This document shows, one piece after another, positions 47,801-62,800 of a DNA stretch of 64,000 bases. The DNA lies in assembly GCF_032854445.1 (NCBI RefSeq), contig NC_088306.1:18511764-18575763 (forward strand), read 5' to 3'. The position numbers and the translations under genes were made by a program. Position 1 is the first letter of the stretch. Each line of letters begins with the position of its first letter. This DNA is from Liolophura sinensis (lineage: Eukaryota; Mollusca; Polyplacophora; Chitonida; Chitonidae). The notes beneath the pieces were generated by a model, which did not search any database, had not been told where the DNA came from, and was given only the letters and a program-made list of their open reading frames with translations.

Positions 47801-50800
47801 CACTGACAAAAAGCCTTATGAAAATTACCACTGTAAACTAAGAGACTAAGTGATACAGCGTTACTTTTATATGTTACTGACTATATCATGGGTAAGATAT
47901 TTTCGAAAATATTGTGTACAAAATTCCTTCCAGCAAATTACAACAGTTCATAAATGTATTCATTAAACTCAATAAACAAAGAAAATATCTTTCCAAGCAT
48001 AAATAACTGAACTTCAGCAAGTAACATGTGGCAACTCATGAAGTAACTGGGTCAAGTATGAAAACTATGGCCTGAACTTGAACTGACCTCTCCAGAACTG
48101 AGCACATTGTTGAGGTACTCGAGAAAGGCCTCGTCTTTGATCTCATTGTCAGTGAAGAGGAAGGTGATGCCCTGTCCCTTACCCCCAGCCACACGGTACA
48201 TGAACTTAAGGTCCTCCATCAGGTTTGTCACATTGTATGATCTGATTACACACAAACACGCCATGAAATATCTTATTACCAAATTTTCTAGTGTGACCAA
48301 ATATTAGTCCTTTTTGAACTGTCAATCAAGAACAGGAAATTGACCAATCATCATCAGCAATGATGCAAGTAGGTAAACTGTCAGTCTTACGCATCAGTTC
48401 ATATACGAATGTTAAATTTTTGTGTGACATCATGAAAAGTAACATTGTCCCGAGGACGTGGTGGGACAGCAATGGCAGTTGCAATGGTGCTTCAGAGACA
48501 TCCTACTTGGTGATATATTGTCTTCATTTTGTACTGTAATGGACATTAAGCCGGCTGAAAGGTTAGAACTGCCTCACGAAATGAGCATTTGCACACTAAT
48601 CTGCTGACTTGCTAATAGTGAACTAGCAACCCTGGTGAGAAGGATTGATGTCAAAACAAAAACTGACAAAAGCTGAAGAACTTACAGCATGGCTGTGGGT
48701 TGCTTGATCGAGTAGACACAACTTTACAATTATACAATCATTTATATCTGCTTGTACATTCTAAAATTTTGGCTTGTCCAACAATTGACACTTATTGTCC
48801 ATATACGAGATTGCAAGGTAAAATTTTGAGTTCTTGAGACTATACCTGATTTTCTCATAATTCTTAAATGAGTCTACAAGTTAACATTATGTTTATTGAA
48901 TATTAAGTCATATTCAGTTTGAGGGTATTATTTTTCTTACATTTTTGTTCATAGTTTTTGTAAAATTATGAAAAATTGAATAAAACTAATAGCTATCATC
49001 AAATTAATAATTTGTACAAAAAATAATGTTCAATATTGACTTTACGTACGTGAAAAATATTAAACGTTGAATGTATGTCCAGGACATAATAGAGTAAATC
49101 TAATCAGAAAATTTTACTTGAGTTCTTACTACCCTATAAATTCCTCAACCTTTTCAAATATGAAAGGGTAACTTTCTATGCTAGTTATGCAATGTACAAA
49201 ACTACATTGGTTGGATTGTCAACTTTCAGGGCTTCACAAAAAGTGTAATTTAATCAGTCTGCACAGATTAATGCCTTCAAAATAGGCTTGGATAAACACC
49301 TTACAAACATGCAAAAAGTTTGAAGAATTACAGTACGTTGCACTCCTGGCATGACTTCCTAGTTCACAGAGCCCCTCAGTGCTGTTTCCCCATAACAGCT
49401 TCATACTGACCTTGAGAGTGTGATCTGGAAGATCTTGTAATCTGCTATAAAGGAGGCGAGCCTGGTAAGGGACTGCTTGCCTGAACCTCCCACCCCAACA
49501 AGAAGGGCATTCCCTCTGGGTGTGCGGATAATACGGGAGATCTGGGAAAAGCAAACTATCCATGTATCATCATAAACAAGGAAGGATTCAATTGATGATT
49601 GAATAGGCATAAACAAATCAAAAATGCTGAAGACTTTATACCAAAAAGAAAAATATATTGAAGCACTTGCAATATATTTTATCTTAACCACAACACAATA
49701 ACACTAGCAACACATTCACATACCTATTTTCATACTGACACTCACCAATATAATGTAGAATATTTGTATAAAATGAACAGGTCAGAAGTTCACTGAAACT
49801 TTACAGTCAGTTTTAACACTATGTGGTATGTAATACATTTATTAGGTTGTATTCCTACTGAAATACCATTGAGGCATAGTATTGTATACTGATGCTTTGT
49901 CTCATTATTGGCGTTTTTCATAATATCCTATATTGCAATGGAGTGTTTGCATACTCAGTATAACCTGAAATTCATGATTCTCCTCAAATTGTTTGTAATG
50001 TAGTGTTTGCATACACAGTACAACCTGAAATTCATGATTCTCCTCAATCTGATTGCAATGAAGTGTTTGCATACTCAGTATAACCTGAAATTCATGATTC
50101 TCCTCAATTTGATTGCAATGAAGTGTTTGCATACTCAGTATAACCTGAAATTCATGATTCTCCTCAATTTGATTGCAATGTAGTGTTTGCATACACAGTA
50201 CAACGTGAAATTCATGATTCTCCTCAATTTGTTTCCAACAGAGTGTTTGTGTACTCGGTATAATCTGTGAAACTCTTGATTCTCCTCAAAATGTTCGTAA
50301 TGGAGCGTTTGCATACACAGTACAACCTGAAATTCAGGGTTCTCCTCAAATTGTTTACAATGGAGTGTTTGCATATACTCAGTGTAATGTGAAATTCATG
50401 ATTCTCCTCAAATTGATTGCAATGGAGTACTTACATATACATGTATATTCAGTATACCCTGAAATTCATTATTCTCCTCAAATTGTTTGTAATGGATTGC
50501 TTGCATACTCAGTGTAATGTCAAATTCATGATTCCCCTCAATTTGTTTGCAATGGAGTGCTCGGATACACAGTAATAACCTGAGATTCATGATGCTCCTT
50601 GCAGGAGTTAAAGCAAACTGAACCCACCAACCCATACATGTCATAGGCCCACAGTAAAGTGATCGCTCGTATACCCATCTTGTCAGCAGGTAGGCATAAT
50701 AAAACCAAAGTGTTACAGGTGAGATAAGCCTGAGGTTAATCGTACAGGTGGTGCATGAAGCCATATGTTCAGCTTACATGAACAGACCAGCGCAACGTAA

Positions 50801-53800
50801 CAACCCAGGAGCTTCTCACCAATGCAGTCAGTGTGAGCCCAACTCATGCTGGCTTCATCTCCAGCCATAAGTGGGAAGGACTGCCAGCAACCTGCAGATG
50901 GTCGTTGGTTTCCCTCGGGCTTTGTGCGGTTTTTCTCCCACCATTATGCTGGCCACCGTTGTGTAAGTGAAATATTCTAGAGTATGTCGTAAAGCACCAT
51001 TTGAATAAATAAATAAATGCATGAACATATCCCTACCTTGACAAGATGCACCATAGCGTCCTTGAAGAATACCATGTCCATATGTCCAGCCACAGTGGTG
51101 TCGTTGTAACTTGCCATGAACATCTGCAGCTTCTCATTCAGGAACTCAAAATCTGGCACCTTAAAGTAATCACAACACATGCAAGAGATTCTTTAGAATA
51201 AATCGTGAACGCACAGAAACAGTCCACCAGTAACAACAAGCAAAAATAATGTGCAATGCACTTAAAACACCTTAACCGTGAGCACATGTATAGTGCAACG
51301 AATAGATCCAACTTAATGGTGGTTTGTAATTATGCGTAGATATTCTTCAAGTGGCATTTAGAAAGTTGTGAAACATGAAGCAGGAGAATACATTGCAGCC
51401 TCTTCTATAAAATTTAACTTAAATGGCCTCTACGACCTTGAAGAAAAAGGTCAAGATCACTGAAAATCATTAGAGTTCTTCCTCATGCAAAGGTGTAAGT
51501 GTGGTGGGGTAAGTTTGGTGAACTTGTGCTAAACCGTTCTAGGGATAGTGCGCTTACAAGCCTTTCATAAAATTCAACTTCAATGACCGCAATGACCTGG
51601 AAGAAAAAGGTCAAAATCACTGAAAATCAATAGGGTTCTTCCTCATGCCATGGTAAAGTGTGGTGAAACTTGGGTTAAACTGTTCTAGAGATAGAGCGTT
51701 TACAAGCCTTTTATAAAATTTAATGGAGGGCGGGACGGACTGAGGATAGAGTCTGCTTCGACAATACCCCTTAGCCAATATTAGCTGAGGGGTAATAAAA
51801 ATAAAGAAAACATATTAAAACGTATGATGGCATTCTGTGAAGAAAACAATAAAAATATAAGGATTCATCTATTACATGATCCTATACAAACTAGATTACG
51901 GTTGTCCTAAATACCCCTCTTCCACTCCATTTCCAACAAGACTTCTGGTGAACACAAGATGCGCTCCAACAAATGCATTTGATTGAAATATACACAAGAA
52001 TACCAGCAGTACTGAGGTGATTAGAACCCCACGAGGGGAATCTTCATGGGTGTTAATGATAAGTATGTGATTACCATGACAAAAGCGGTTGTCCACCAAA
52101 CTTTATGTAGAAAACAGTTGTTGCCTTCACACAAAATCATTTCTATTTATATAGTATGTATAAGGAAAATGGCTATCTAGTTACCAAAAATGAAAACTCT
52201 GCGTGGAAAACTGTTGCAGTTATAGCTTGGACACAAAATATCTATTTATATAGCTTCTTTCAGAGGCATTTAGGAATTGGGATGGTATAGATTGACAGAG
52301 GCATTACTTATGGATAACAACTCCTGGATTTATTGTGACCAACACAATAAATCCAGGAGTTGTTATCCATAAGTAATGCCTCTGTCAATCTATTTATATA
52401 GCATACATAGGGAAATAGCAATCTGGTAACCATAACAACTACAGAAATGGCCCAAACGTGACTTGTGACACTTCGTCATCTGTGTACGTATGTATCCACC
52501 ATTAAAACTATATGTAAAAAATAATTGCAGATATAGTCAGGCCACAAATACGGACTGACAGACAGACAAAATCACTATAACAAAATACACTCCGCCTCAT
52601 GGCGGGGGTGTATATAAAATGCAAGAAAGAAAACCAAAAATCTTATGAAATGACAGGATGTCATGTTGCTTAGTTTGGCTTCATATACACTGTTTCATGC
52701 ACCACTCGTACTGCACACTGATTGTACTAATGGTACCTTCAGTTTGAATGGAGAAATGTATCAATCAGAAGAGAATACAGAGTACATGAAAATCCATTAT
52801 TGCACTTAAGTACCTTAAGACGAGTAATGATGTTTGCAATTAAACTTAAGCATGCACACGTTTAGTTTATAGAAGATGTATAGAAGTTTCATGGAAATGA
52901 GTTCATAACTTTATGAACAGTTGCATGGATAAAATCTGAATACTTGGAATACATTGTTACGCAAAATCCTGAATGTGCAATTCAACGTAACCATCCACAA
53001 ATTTAGATGATAGGCAAGATGTGGGGTAATTTGCATCGAAATCTTCGCTGTAGTTTGGGAGGAGATGCGTGGATAAAATCCTGTCTACAGAGAAACTGAA
53101 GGACAGGGTGATTCAAGCATATTCCCCACCCGCTAACTTCGTTGAGGGGGGTATCAAGATGCTGATGATTGATACTGTTTTAAATTTCTTAACAGAACAT
53201 TCACAAAACTTACTTTATCTGACATTATAATTTGCACAGCTTGCTTTCCAAAAGTGTTTGAACTGAAGGTTGAAAGAGGGAATTTCGCCAATTTTCGGAC
53301 CCAATGCAAACTGTTTTATTTTGGGAGAGAGTAAAACGACCATTCCAACGGTTCACCTGTTAAAATCATGTTTTTTAGTTAATGCGAGCTGGCAACAGCT
53401 GGGTAGGCAGAGCTGTCAAGGCCTTGTACAGGGCCCCCTCCCCCCTCTCCCCCTCAAACAGAGATCACATTCTATTTTAAGACGAAAATCTCGTGATCTG
53501 ACAATAGAACATCTTGGTGATATCCATTTATGCTGTGACACTGTCGCTACAAACAAGTGAATGTAAATCAGTGCTTCTTAACATGGATGGGTACATACAA
53601 TATGGAAAATTATCCACAAAAAGATGCCTTTAACTTACTGAATTACCCCACAAATCCTCTACACCATATATTTCAAGAATAAAAAGTCATAATTATGGAT
53701 TGATTATTGTATAAACTTGCCCATAGCCCATCTCATGCTGTAAATGGATAACAGCTCAAGGGACATCACCATGATGTGATCAGCATGAACCTCAAAATTC

Positions 53801-56800
53801 CAGTATTACATAAAGTTGTATATCCTTATACTGCAGACATCAGAGTTACCTTTTCATAGATCTTAGGAGCGGCGAAGTCTGCATCATCACCCTCATCACC
53901 AGTGGGCTCTGGGGCTTCTCGTAGGAAGTCCACAAAGTAACTTTCCTCCTGGACAATGGGAATAAAGTCTTCACTGATGCTGGTCCTTGTCACTGAGACC
54001 AAGGCATCCTGGAACCACTTCTTGTCTTCGGGGTTGGTGAATCTGGTGGAATTTCAGTAAAAATATTTTTCCAAAGTTCCAAAATTTCCTCCCCCCCCCC
54101 CGCCAAAAAGAAAAAAAGACAACCTTTCCAAAAATTCTTTTAACTTTAATCATACCTGAACTTTGTAAAATCGTAGTTCTGTGAATTTATATTTTCGTAA
54201 TACAATGGTCATATCAAGTGACATGATTTGCGAGAAAAGGTACCTGAAGTTGAATTTCCAAGTATTTTAAAACCTGCAAAGAAATTGACAGAAAGTAATA
54301 AAAATATGACCATACACATTGTGGAAAATTCCCACTGACAGGTTTATCAAATTCAGCACAGGGATGTGTCTAGTTCCTCACCGATCAGCAATAACCCTAG
54401 TACACTCATGTTTCCACAGAGCAATCAGCATCTCAGCTGTCTGGCATTCCTGAGATTTTATTTTCAGCATTCCTTCCCAAATACGAGACAAATCCCTCAA
54501 ATTGAATATGTAATGGAACTTTGCTGGGGTAGGTAGCATCTTAACCTGCAAAAAAAAAAACAAAAAAAAAAAACAGCAAATGAATAAGTGTACCTACACA
54601 GCTGAATGTTATATACTTCAGAAGCATTCAGAGTTTTATAAGGGTGTCAAGGATTCTAAATGCTGTTGTGACTGAGACAGACATTGGAAAGAAAAATAAA
54701 AAACTACATGAGCACAATTACAAATCTCATACTTTTAAATGTATTATCACTTCTAAACTAAATTCAAGATTAGCCATAAAATAAAAGAAAACATGGCATT
54801 CAGAGAATCCCACCAGCTCACATTGCTATAGCAGTCAACTAGACAATGGAATCAGAATAAAGATAAAAGTTGTAGGATGTTGTGGTGGTAAAGACGTTAT
54901 AGTGGGGAGTTCGTGCACAAAATTGAGGCAGTGGTCTTTGATATGCAAATTGTGAACTGCATGCAGCAATCCGTGAACAATTCCAACTCTGTGAATGGCT
55001 GAGCAAATGTTGATCTATGGTAGTAAAAAAACTTCACCTTAGAGTGCTTGAGTACCAACTCGCTGAAGTGGTCTATTATATGCAAATCGTTTCCGATGAT
55101 TGGCTATCTGTGTACTTTAGGTGACCACTGCAGCCCTCTGATTGGCTGAGCCAATACTCAGCTGACAACAGTCACAATGTTTGCATGCATTGGCCAGAGT
55201 CATAGGCTCCTAGTATTAATACAGATAGGGAAAGCTTTCTACAGATACTGTGTATACCAGATAAATTTGGTATAAACCAAGGTAAATTCTTACACTCTAC
55301 AAATCTGGTAATGTAGCTACAGAGACAAAAAACTGTAGCCCTACAAGAAAGTCTTGTAGAAATCCATGTTTACAGGAGAACAGAATGAAGTCAATCTGAA
55401 TGTGTTCACAAAACAGGAAAATGGTGATAAATCTGTTAAGAGAGGAACCCAACACCCTTCTTGTTCTCCTACATGTAGATAGGCATGTGCATAAAAATTG
55501 TAGCCTTACATGAAACTTTTCTTGATTACAAAATGGTAAATCCGGCAAAGTCCATAAATCTCATAAGCAATAAAGTCATAGAAACCCTATGTACAAGAAA
55601 TTGTTGAGAAATTTCTAGAAAATGTGCTTACTACAGAAAACAAATTGAAGTTTATATAACTGGTAAATTTTTGAATAGAGTCTATCAATTAAAATCTATC
55701 AATTAAGTCTATCAATTAAAAACTCAATTCAATCATTAAAAACATTCACAAACCCTATAAAACTAAAACCAATAAAACAGTTCAACCTTCCATCAGTAGG
55801 CCCTTTGTAGATGTACACAGGTGAAAAACAAATAAAACAAACACAAATAAAACATAACTTTATACTGCTGTATGTTGGAGATCCATGTATGATTGCCATT
55901 ATACAGGGGCTAAAACAAACAGCTTAACCTGCCATCTGAGAAGGCTCATTTACACACCATACCTTGAACTAGGGAACAAAAAAAAAAGCCTAACCTTCAA
56001 TCCATGCGTGATAGCCCAATATACCAGAGCTGAAAAAAAGCTTAACCTTCCATCTGAGAATGTGCATTTTCAAACCATACCTTAGACTAGGGAGCCAAAA
56101 AAAACCCCCCTAACCTTCAATCCATGTATGATAGCCTAATACACTTGAGCCAAAAAAAGCTTAACCTTCAATCAATGAATGAGAGCCCATTATACATGTA
56201 CAGGAGCTAAAAGAAAAAGCTTAACCTTCAATCCATGTATGAGAGCCCATCATGCAGAAGCTAAAAAAAAAAAAAAAGCTTAATCGGACACCAACACCGG
56301 CACTTCTCCCCAACCCCCCAATTCTCACAATACCTCATCTTACGTCGCACAGGCAAGGTAAAAAAAAAAAGACACAGGAATTCCTCACAAAAGATTAAAA
56401 TTCTCATGCTTGTAAAAGTTATGTGTAAAGGATATCTGAGATCTGTTTCATTCTTCCCAGCTTAACTTTCTGAAATACAGATCTGTTCTCTTCTATTCAC
56501 TAACCCGGAACTTGTTGTTTTTGAGTATGCTGTCCTCAATATGTCAAAACATATTTCCTCCAATCGGTCAGTAATTCTTACTTCATATCCTCCAGTTATT
56601 TTCGTGAATAATAAAGGCCATAACGTCACAATCAATACAAATGTATTTGTCACATTCGGCATCGTTCGGGAATAAATGAACTCGTGAAATGATTCGATTG
56701 AAACCAATGAGATATACTCTATATGTAGGGTGATTGCCAAATTGTTTGGGAGTCTTAACTTTAATTTGTGATCTAATAATGAATAGAAATGAACTATAAT

Positions 56801-59800
56801 CAATTATATTGTGAAAAAAGATGATCTTAATTTTGAGAAGAGCAACCGAGTCCACCCTAGCCGGCTGGCAAAGTTCTGATGCAGTCCGAGTGGGTGCGTC
56901 AGTTACACATGTGTTATTTGCAATGTTATTGTCTTTATTATCCCCACATAATGAGATGATATGAATTCACAACTGCTTTAAGATCATGCGACACCTCTTT
57001 TGGTGGAGTACAGCATTGGCACTTTGGAGACAACACAGGTGACAGGAACGAGCTCCACGTTTGTGAATGTGAACGGTTCAGAGCAAATAATGAGGAAGCT
57101 AAGCTCCGAACATCGCCAACCAATCTCAGAGCTACCGTTACATGTGTCTATAAATGTTAGCATCTACTGTACCTTCACCATCTGCCAGAGAACACGAGTG
57201 GCTGCAATAAGGAGCTGTGTCACATCACAAACAACCTGCTCAAAGCGGTTTGGGCAGAAATATCCACATCCAATTATTCCTGAAAGTGAAATAAAACTTG
57301 ACAGAATTTCAAACAGCAATTTGATGTCAATATTCCCTAACCTCTTGCCCATACATGTAGCATGTAAGTCCACATATAAAGTTATGCATGAAAGGTTATA
57401 AAGCTCACACTATCTTCAATTTCATTGTACTAATATTAAATAACTTAGTTATGGGCATACATTTATTATCTATGCATCAGTAAAAATCCCAGTATTTCCT
57501 TCGCTGATAAAAATGATATCTTCACTAGTTAGATATCACTTTTGTTATTGCATGTCGCTATTATGCTGCTGGAGACCTTGACCCTTCGTGAACTGCATCA
57601 CAAGGCCGTGCACTTCCACGCAATATATAGTTCGCCCCAAAAAAAGAGGTAGAAATTCTTCATGTGCTTAATTTACGTAAATACCTGTATTGCATTAGCA
57701 TTAAGCACATTTGTAGAATGTAAAATTACTTACATACAACGTTTAAAAGGGTAAAAAGGTTTTGTGAGCGCGGAAGTGAACGAAATTGCAGAGAGTATGA
57801 AGAGAAATACGACAAAGATGCTTATTTTTGTCATGGATGCACTTGATAAACTGATACGCATTGATATACATGTAGAGAAAATGTCAGGATATGAATAATA
57901 AATAGAATAGTGCACAGTGAAGGTTGAATACCATAAATATTGTTCAGTGAGAGGTGGAAATGATTTGTGTCTTGTGGGTTTTCATTTTTACCTTTCACGA
58001 TCTATGTAATCATGAATTCATCTTCATTTGATCCTTGATATGTGATATTTAAAAAATAAAGATAGCTCAGGATGGAAGTAAGAGCTATGAAGGCTACAAC
58101 TAAACTGACCAAATATCTTGTCAATGGAGTTATTAGAGGGGAGGGTACAGTTGAAGATGGAGAACTGCCTCTTTAGTCTCTCTGGGATGTCATTCCTCCC
58201 TCCCCCTGGGTGGATCATGGCTGCGATGAATTGAATGTCCACAATAGAGATGAACTCTCCAGGCTTGTCCACACTGTACATTCCATGCATCTCCATCATT
58301 TGTCGTGTGATTTCATTGGTCACCTGGAAAGTCAGTCACCACATCAGGTCAGAATTCAAACACAATGGCAGCTAAATGTATTCTAGCTACCTCATCATAT
58401 TAAATTTTACAAAATTGGATCAAAAGTAATATTAGGGGGAATAACAAAGGTCTCAAATTTACATGTACATATGTATACTTCAGTTTTTACGTCATGTAGT
58501 CATTCCGTGTATATATATATATATTTATATATATACTGTGTCTTCTTGTAGCAAGGCAAGTCCATGCTGCGAAGTATTGCTGCCAAGTATCATGACGAAG
58601 ACACCAGACCTAACACTACACCCAGTCACATTATACTGACACTGAGCCAACAAGTCCTGATTCTTGCTCCAACCTCTCAGTGCTGAGCACCAAGTGAGGC
58701 AGCAAACCTGTATCATTTTGGAAGTCTTTGGTTTATCACCCATTTCAGGTCTCCTGACTTCGAGGCAGACCCACTTACCATTAGGCCAAGTTTTTTTGGA
58801 ATGATTGTTTTGCTGACTTGCTTGCTGATGTTGATGCTTAAGAGATTGCCACTTCTTGGTCAGAGAAATGACAGAAAACTGTCTTTTATTTATTTATTCA
58901 TTTGATTGGTGTTTTACACGTACTACAGAATATTTCACTTATGAATTAGCAATTAGCAGTATGGCGGGAGGAAACCAGTCAGAGACTGGGGGAAACCCAC
59001 AACCATCTGCAGGTTGCTGCAGGCCTTCTCAGGTACAGCTGGAGGGGAAACCAGCATGGGCTGGACTTGGATTCATAGTGACCACATTAGTGAGAGGTTC
59101 CTGGGTCAGCACGCTAACCACCTTGACCACAGCGGCTGCACTCTCAATATCCTGCCAACATGTCCACTTCTTCACAACCAAGGCTTACCTGATCTCCCCA
59201 TTCATTGATGATTGGCATGTTGACATCATCAACAAAAACGGTCATCCTGCGGCCGCCCGGTGGACCATATGTGGAGCCCACTCTCTTCTCCACATAGCTC
59301 TCCACAGTCCTCTACATACAACATAAAACACTGACATATAAACACTGCTGCCAGACCTGTAAACATTGAATGCTCCAATACTGTTACAGTCCCACTAATT
59401 AGTGTATTTTGTGTTAGGGCAGGAATGCTTTTCAACATTTCACTCACAGTACCACTACACATGAAAGCTCTGACTCAAATTTCTTAAAGAAAACCGAAAG
59501 CTTTGAAGAAAAAAAAACACCACCACCTTTTGGCATGTAAGAGACATACACCCTGTCCTCACCTCTATAATGTGATTAGAGGCCGATTGGTTGCAATGAG
59601 AGCAATGTTTTAGGTAAATGGGCCACTGATACAAGGGTAGTATAAATCATCCACTGCATATCATCTATCAAACATGTCTTGCATGTTCCAAGCACCTTAT
59701 GAATCTGAATGTATTATGTAACTTTACTTCAAAATAAACCAAAACATGTGTTTATTTATTTATTTATTTGATTGGTGTTTTATGCCATACACAAGAATTT

Positions 59801-62800
59801 TCACTTATACAATGGTGGCTAGCATTATGGTGAGAGGAAACCGAGCAGAACCCAGGGGAAACTCACAACTATTCGCAGGCTGCTTGCAGGCCTGTTCACA
59901 TGTGATTTGGTGTTTTTACGCCGTACTCAAGAACATTTCACTTATACGACGGCGGCCAGCATTATGGTGGGTGGAAACCGGGCAGAGCCCGGGGGAAACC
60001 CACTACCATCCGCAGGTTCTGTTCACATGTGAAAGTAGTAACTAATATGCCATCAACAACCTGGGGCCACTTTCACAAAACTTCATAACTCATATTTCTT
60101 TTTCGTAAAAGACATTGTCTGGGGGTAGACAAAAGTTATGCAAAAAGATTTACAAAGTTTTGTGAAAGTGGCCCCTGTTCTGTAAATGCTCTTGAAGGAA
60201 TGAAATGCGGACGACAAGAGTGCTGCCTACCTGAAACATGAGTGGTGTTGAGGCAGATGAGAAGTTGAAACTTTTGCCCAACTGCTTGTCAGGATTGTAG
60301 CCCATCATGTAACCCTTAATCATGACTGTTTTAGCAGTTCCCTGCTCTCCTATCAGTAAAACTGCCTGCAAACACAAACACAAACACAAAGGGGGACAAC
60401 CCATGGATTAACGTATAGCCCCAGCCAACTAGATATGACAAGCCTTATTAATTTATAACTGATGTGCAATGAAACACAAGTGCTGATTTGACAAATGTCC
60501 AACAGAAGAAGAATAAAATGCCTAACTGCTGCATAAAACAACAAACTCTCAGATACAAACTTTCACAAATTTAAAAATGCTACTTGTGTGATAAAGAACA
60601 CTTCCTGTTATAGCTGTAAACAAAGTGGTCCAAATCCATCTTTCATTCTATTATTTTCTGCAGTAGCCTTTCAGTGCATATGTACATAAATACAGATACA
60701 TGTATTACAAACAAAATATTAAAAATAATAAAAAAATAAAGAAAACAGGATAAAAGGAAAACACTGAAGTTGTAGTCAATGTTGACTCTATAATCAACCA
60801 ACCAACCAGACACGCACACATAACTTCAGTTTGTCCTGTAAGCAAATGAACTAGCTGTAAATCACTATTTAACACCTGTCTCCAGGATCACAAAGCGATT
60901 TCAGACTTACGTCAAATTTCAAATCACTTTAAAATTGCTTTTTCTAACGTAACAAGGTGAAAGTATTGCTTGGCAATGTAAATTCTGGATAATTTATAGT
61001 AAAACAAATCTCTGCTAAAATAACGGAAAGGAACATACCAAGTTCGATGACTGAAATATTGACATTAGCCTAAGATCGCTGTGTGATGCTGAGGCCAGCT
61101 AAACTATTCCCTAAGTACATTGTACGTGTACTTTTTTTAGATGATTGTTCCTCACCTTATTCTGTTTGGCGATGGTGTCAATGAGGAAGTTTGTCCTGAC
61201 ATTGTCCACATTGGGAACGAGTATACTAGAGAACTCTGGCACCGAGTCAGGTGGGTAGATGTATTCTTCTACCCTCTTGGTCCAGTGCTCCCACTCACCT
61301 GTTGATACATATCACACACGTGCTCAACCTCATATGTAGGCATCAAATAATGACCTTCAACTGACATAGTTCTCAATGGTCACAGCTCCAAAAAGACTTC
61401 CAATAACATTTCACATCAATAGACAGGCTGCTACCTTAAAATGATATATGGTAACATCTTTCATTTGGTTGTTTTTTAGACGTTTCAAATCTCACTTATT
61501 TATGCAAGGCTACTATTGAAGCACACAGGCAAATCTCATGCCTATCCGTATGTCCTATGGACACCAATTTCTTGGAATCTACCTCACCCATCTAAAAACT
61601 TGATCAGTCATAAATTTCTGAATTTTATTACCATGTTCGTCCACGACATACTCAAAGATGGTTTCTCCCTGTTTGATGGGTGGCATGTCGAGGTTGCTTT
61701 CCGTGTGGCCCAGCATGAATTCCTCCATCTTGGCACGATCATCCAGCTCCAGTAGGGCTCCCAGACTCCACATCAGACTGAAGATGAACAGCTTCTCTAG
61801 GTGGTATGAGGACAGACTGCCACGCTCATCCTTCGTTGGGATCAGTCCTTCCAGCAAGTCACACGCCTGCAGCCAGAGTCAAGGACAAGAAACGAAGTAA
61901 AAAATTTAAAGAGGCTGTACGACAGATATCTAGCTAAAAATTTGAATCTGATTACTATTTATAGTGTTAAAACTATTCATAAGCTTGAAAAAGTTATACG
62001 TTTTCGGAACGATTATCAATTTTAAGTGGTAACATGTACACAGAAGAGGTATATCTTTTGTGAAAGATAATTATTTGGGCTACTCTAAAATAAAGATACC
62101 CTCCCTATTCTGATATTTTACCTGTTTTATCTGGTTACACTGCAGGATCACCATCTTGGCATTCAAACTGGTATTGACATAGGTGAAGAGGTCATCAAAT
62201 ATTCTGTCAAACAGATTCAGTAGAACTTCTCCCTCAGATGCGTTTCGACTCTTCAGCCAGCCCTGGTGGAAAAAAAGAGACGAACATGAAAGTATGTGAA
62301 GTTGTGTCATTGTTACTCAATATGTTAATCTAGTAGTCATGTAATTAGCTCTAAACCATAACCATGATCATTAATGTACCAGGTTGACTACTCTAGCTAA
62401 TTAAACCAAACAGCAGTCAGAATCATTAATTACGTTTACCTAATTAAATTTGAAATGATGCTTATGATAACTTATTTTAGCACATGATGATGTCACAAGG
62501 TCAATGCCCTTCAAAGCGCAGTGCAAAAATGTAGCTGAAATTGTTTAGATGTTTGTTTGAGGCAACATAAAAGGCATTCAGAGTAGGATACAGTATGGTT
62601 GCCCTTTCAAAATTGTGGAATTCGGATTTAAGTAAAAATTATATAAGAACATAAATTTCAGTTTGCTGTTATCTATCATTCCAGGCACATATTACTGTTA
62701 TACTTTAACATGTTTTCTCACATACACGTATACATAGTTACAGTATCAGTGAATTCAGCAGCAATATTGTGAAGACACACTGAAGTTGTCTTTCTTTCAC

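Noticed and set aside
56462-56855. Two overlapping minus-strand frames of 90 and 113 residues
   Set aside because: No family resemblance seen and no splice or phase link with the neighbouring dynein exons (54382-54545 joins 57173-57279 directly).
57000-57401. 133-residue plus-strand frame overlapping dynein exon 57173-57279
   Set aside because: It runs antisense through a well-supported exon, and its non-overlapping part has no recognised similarity.
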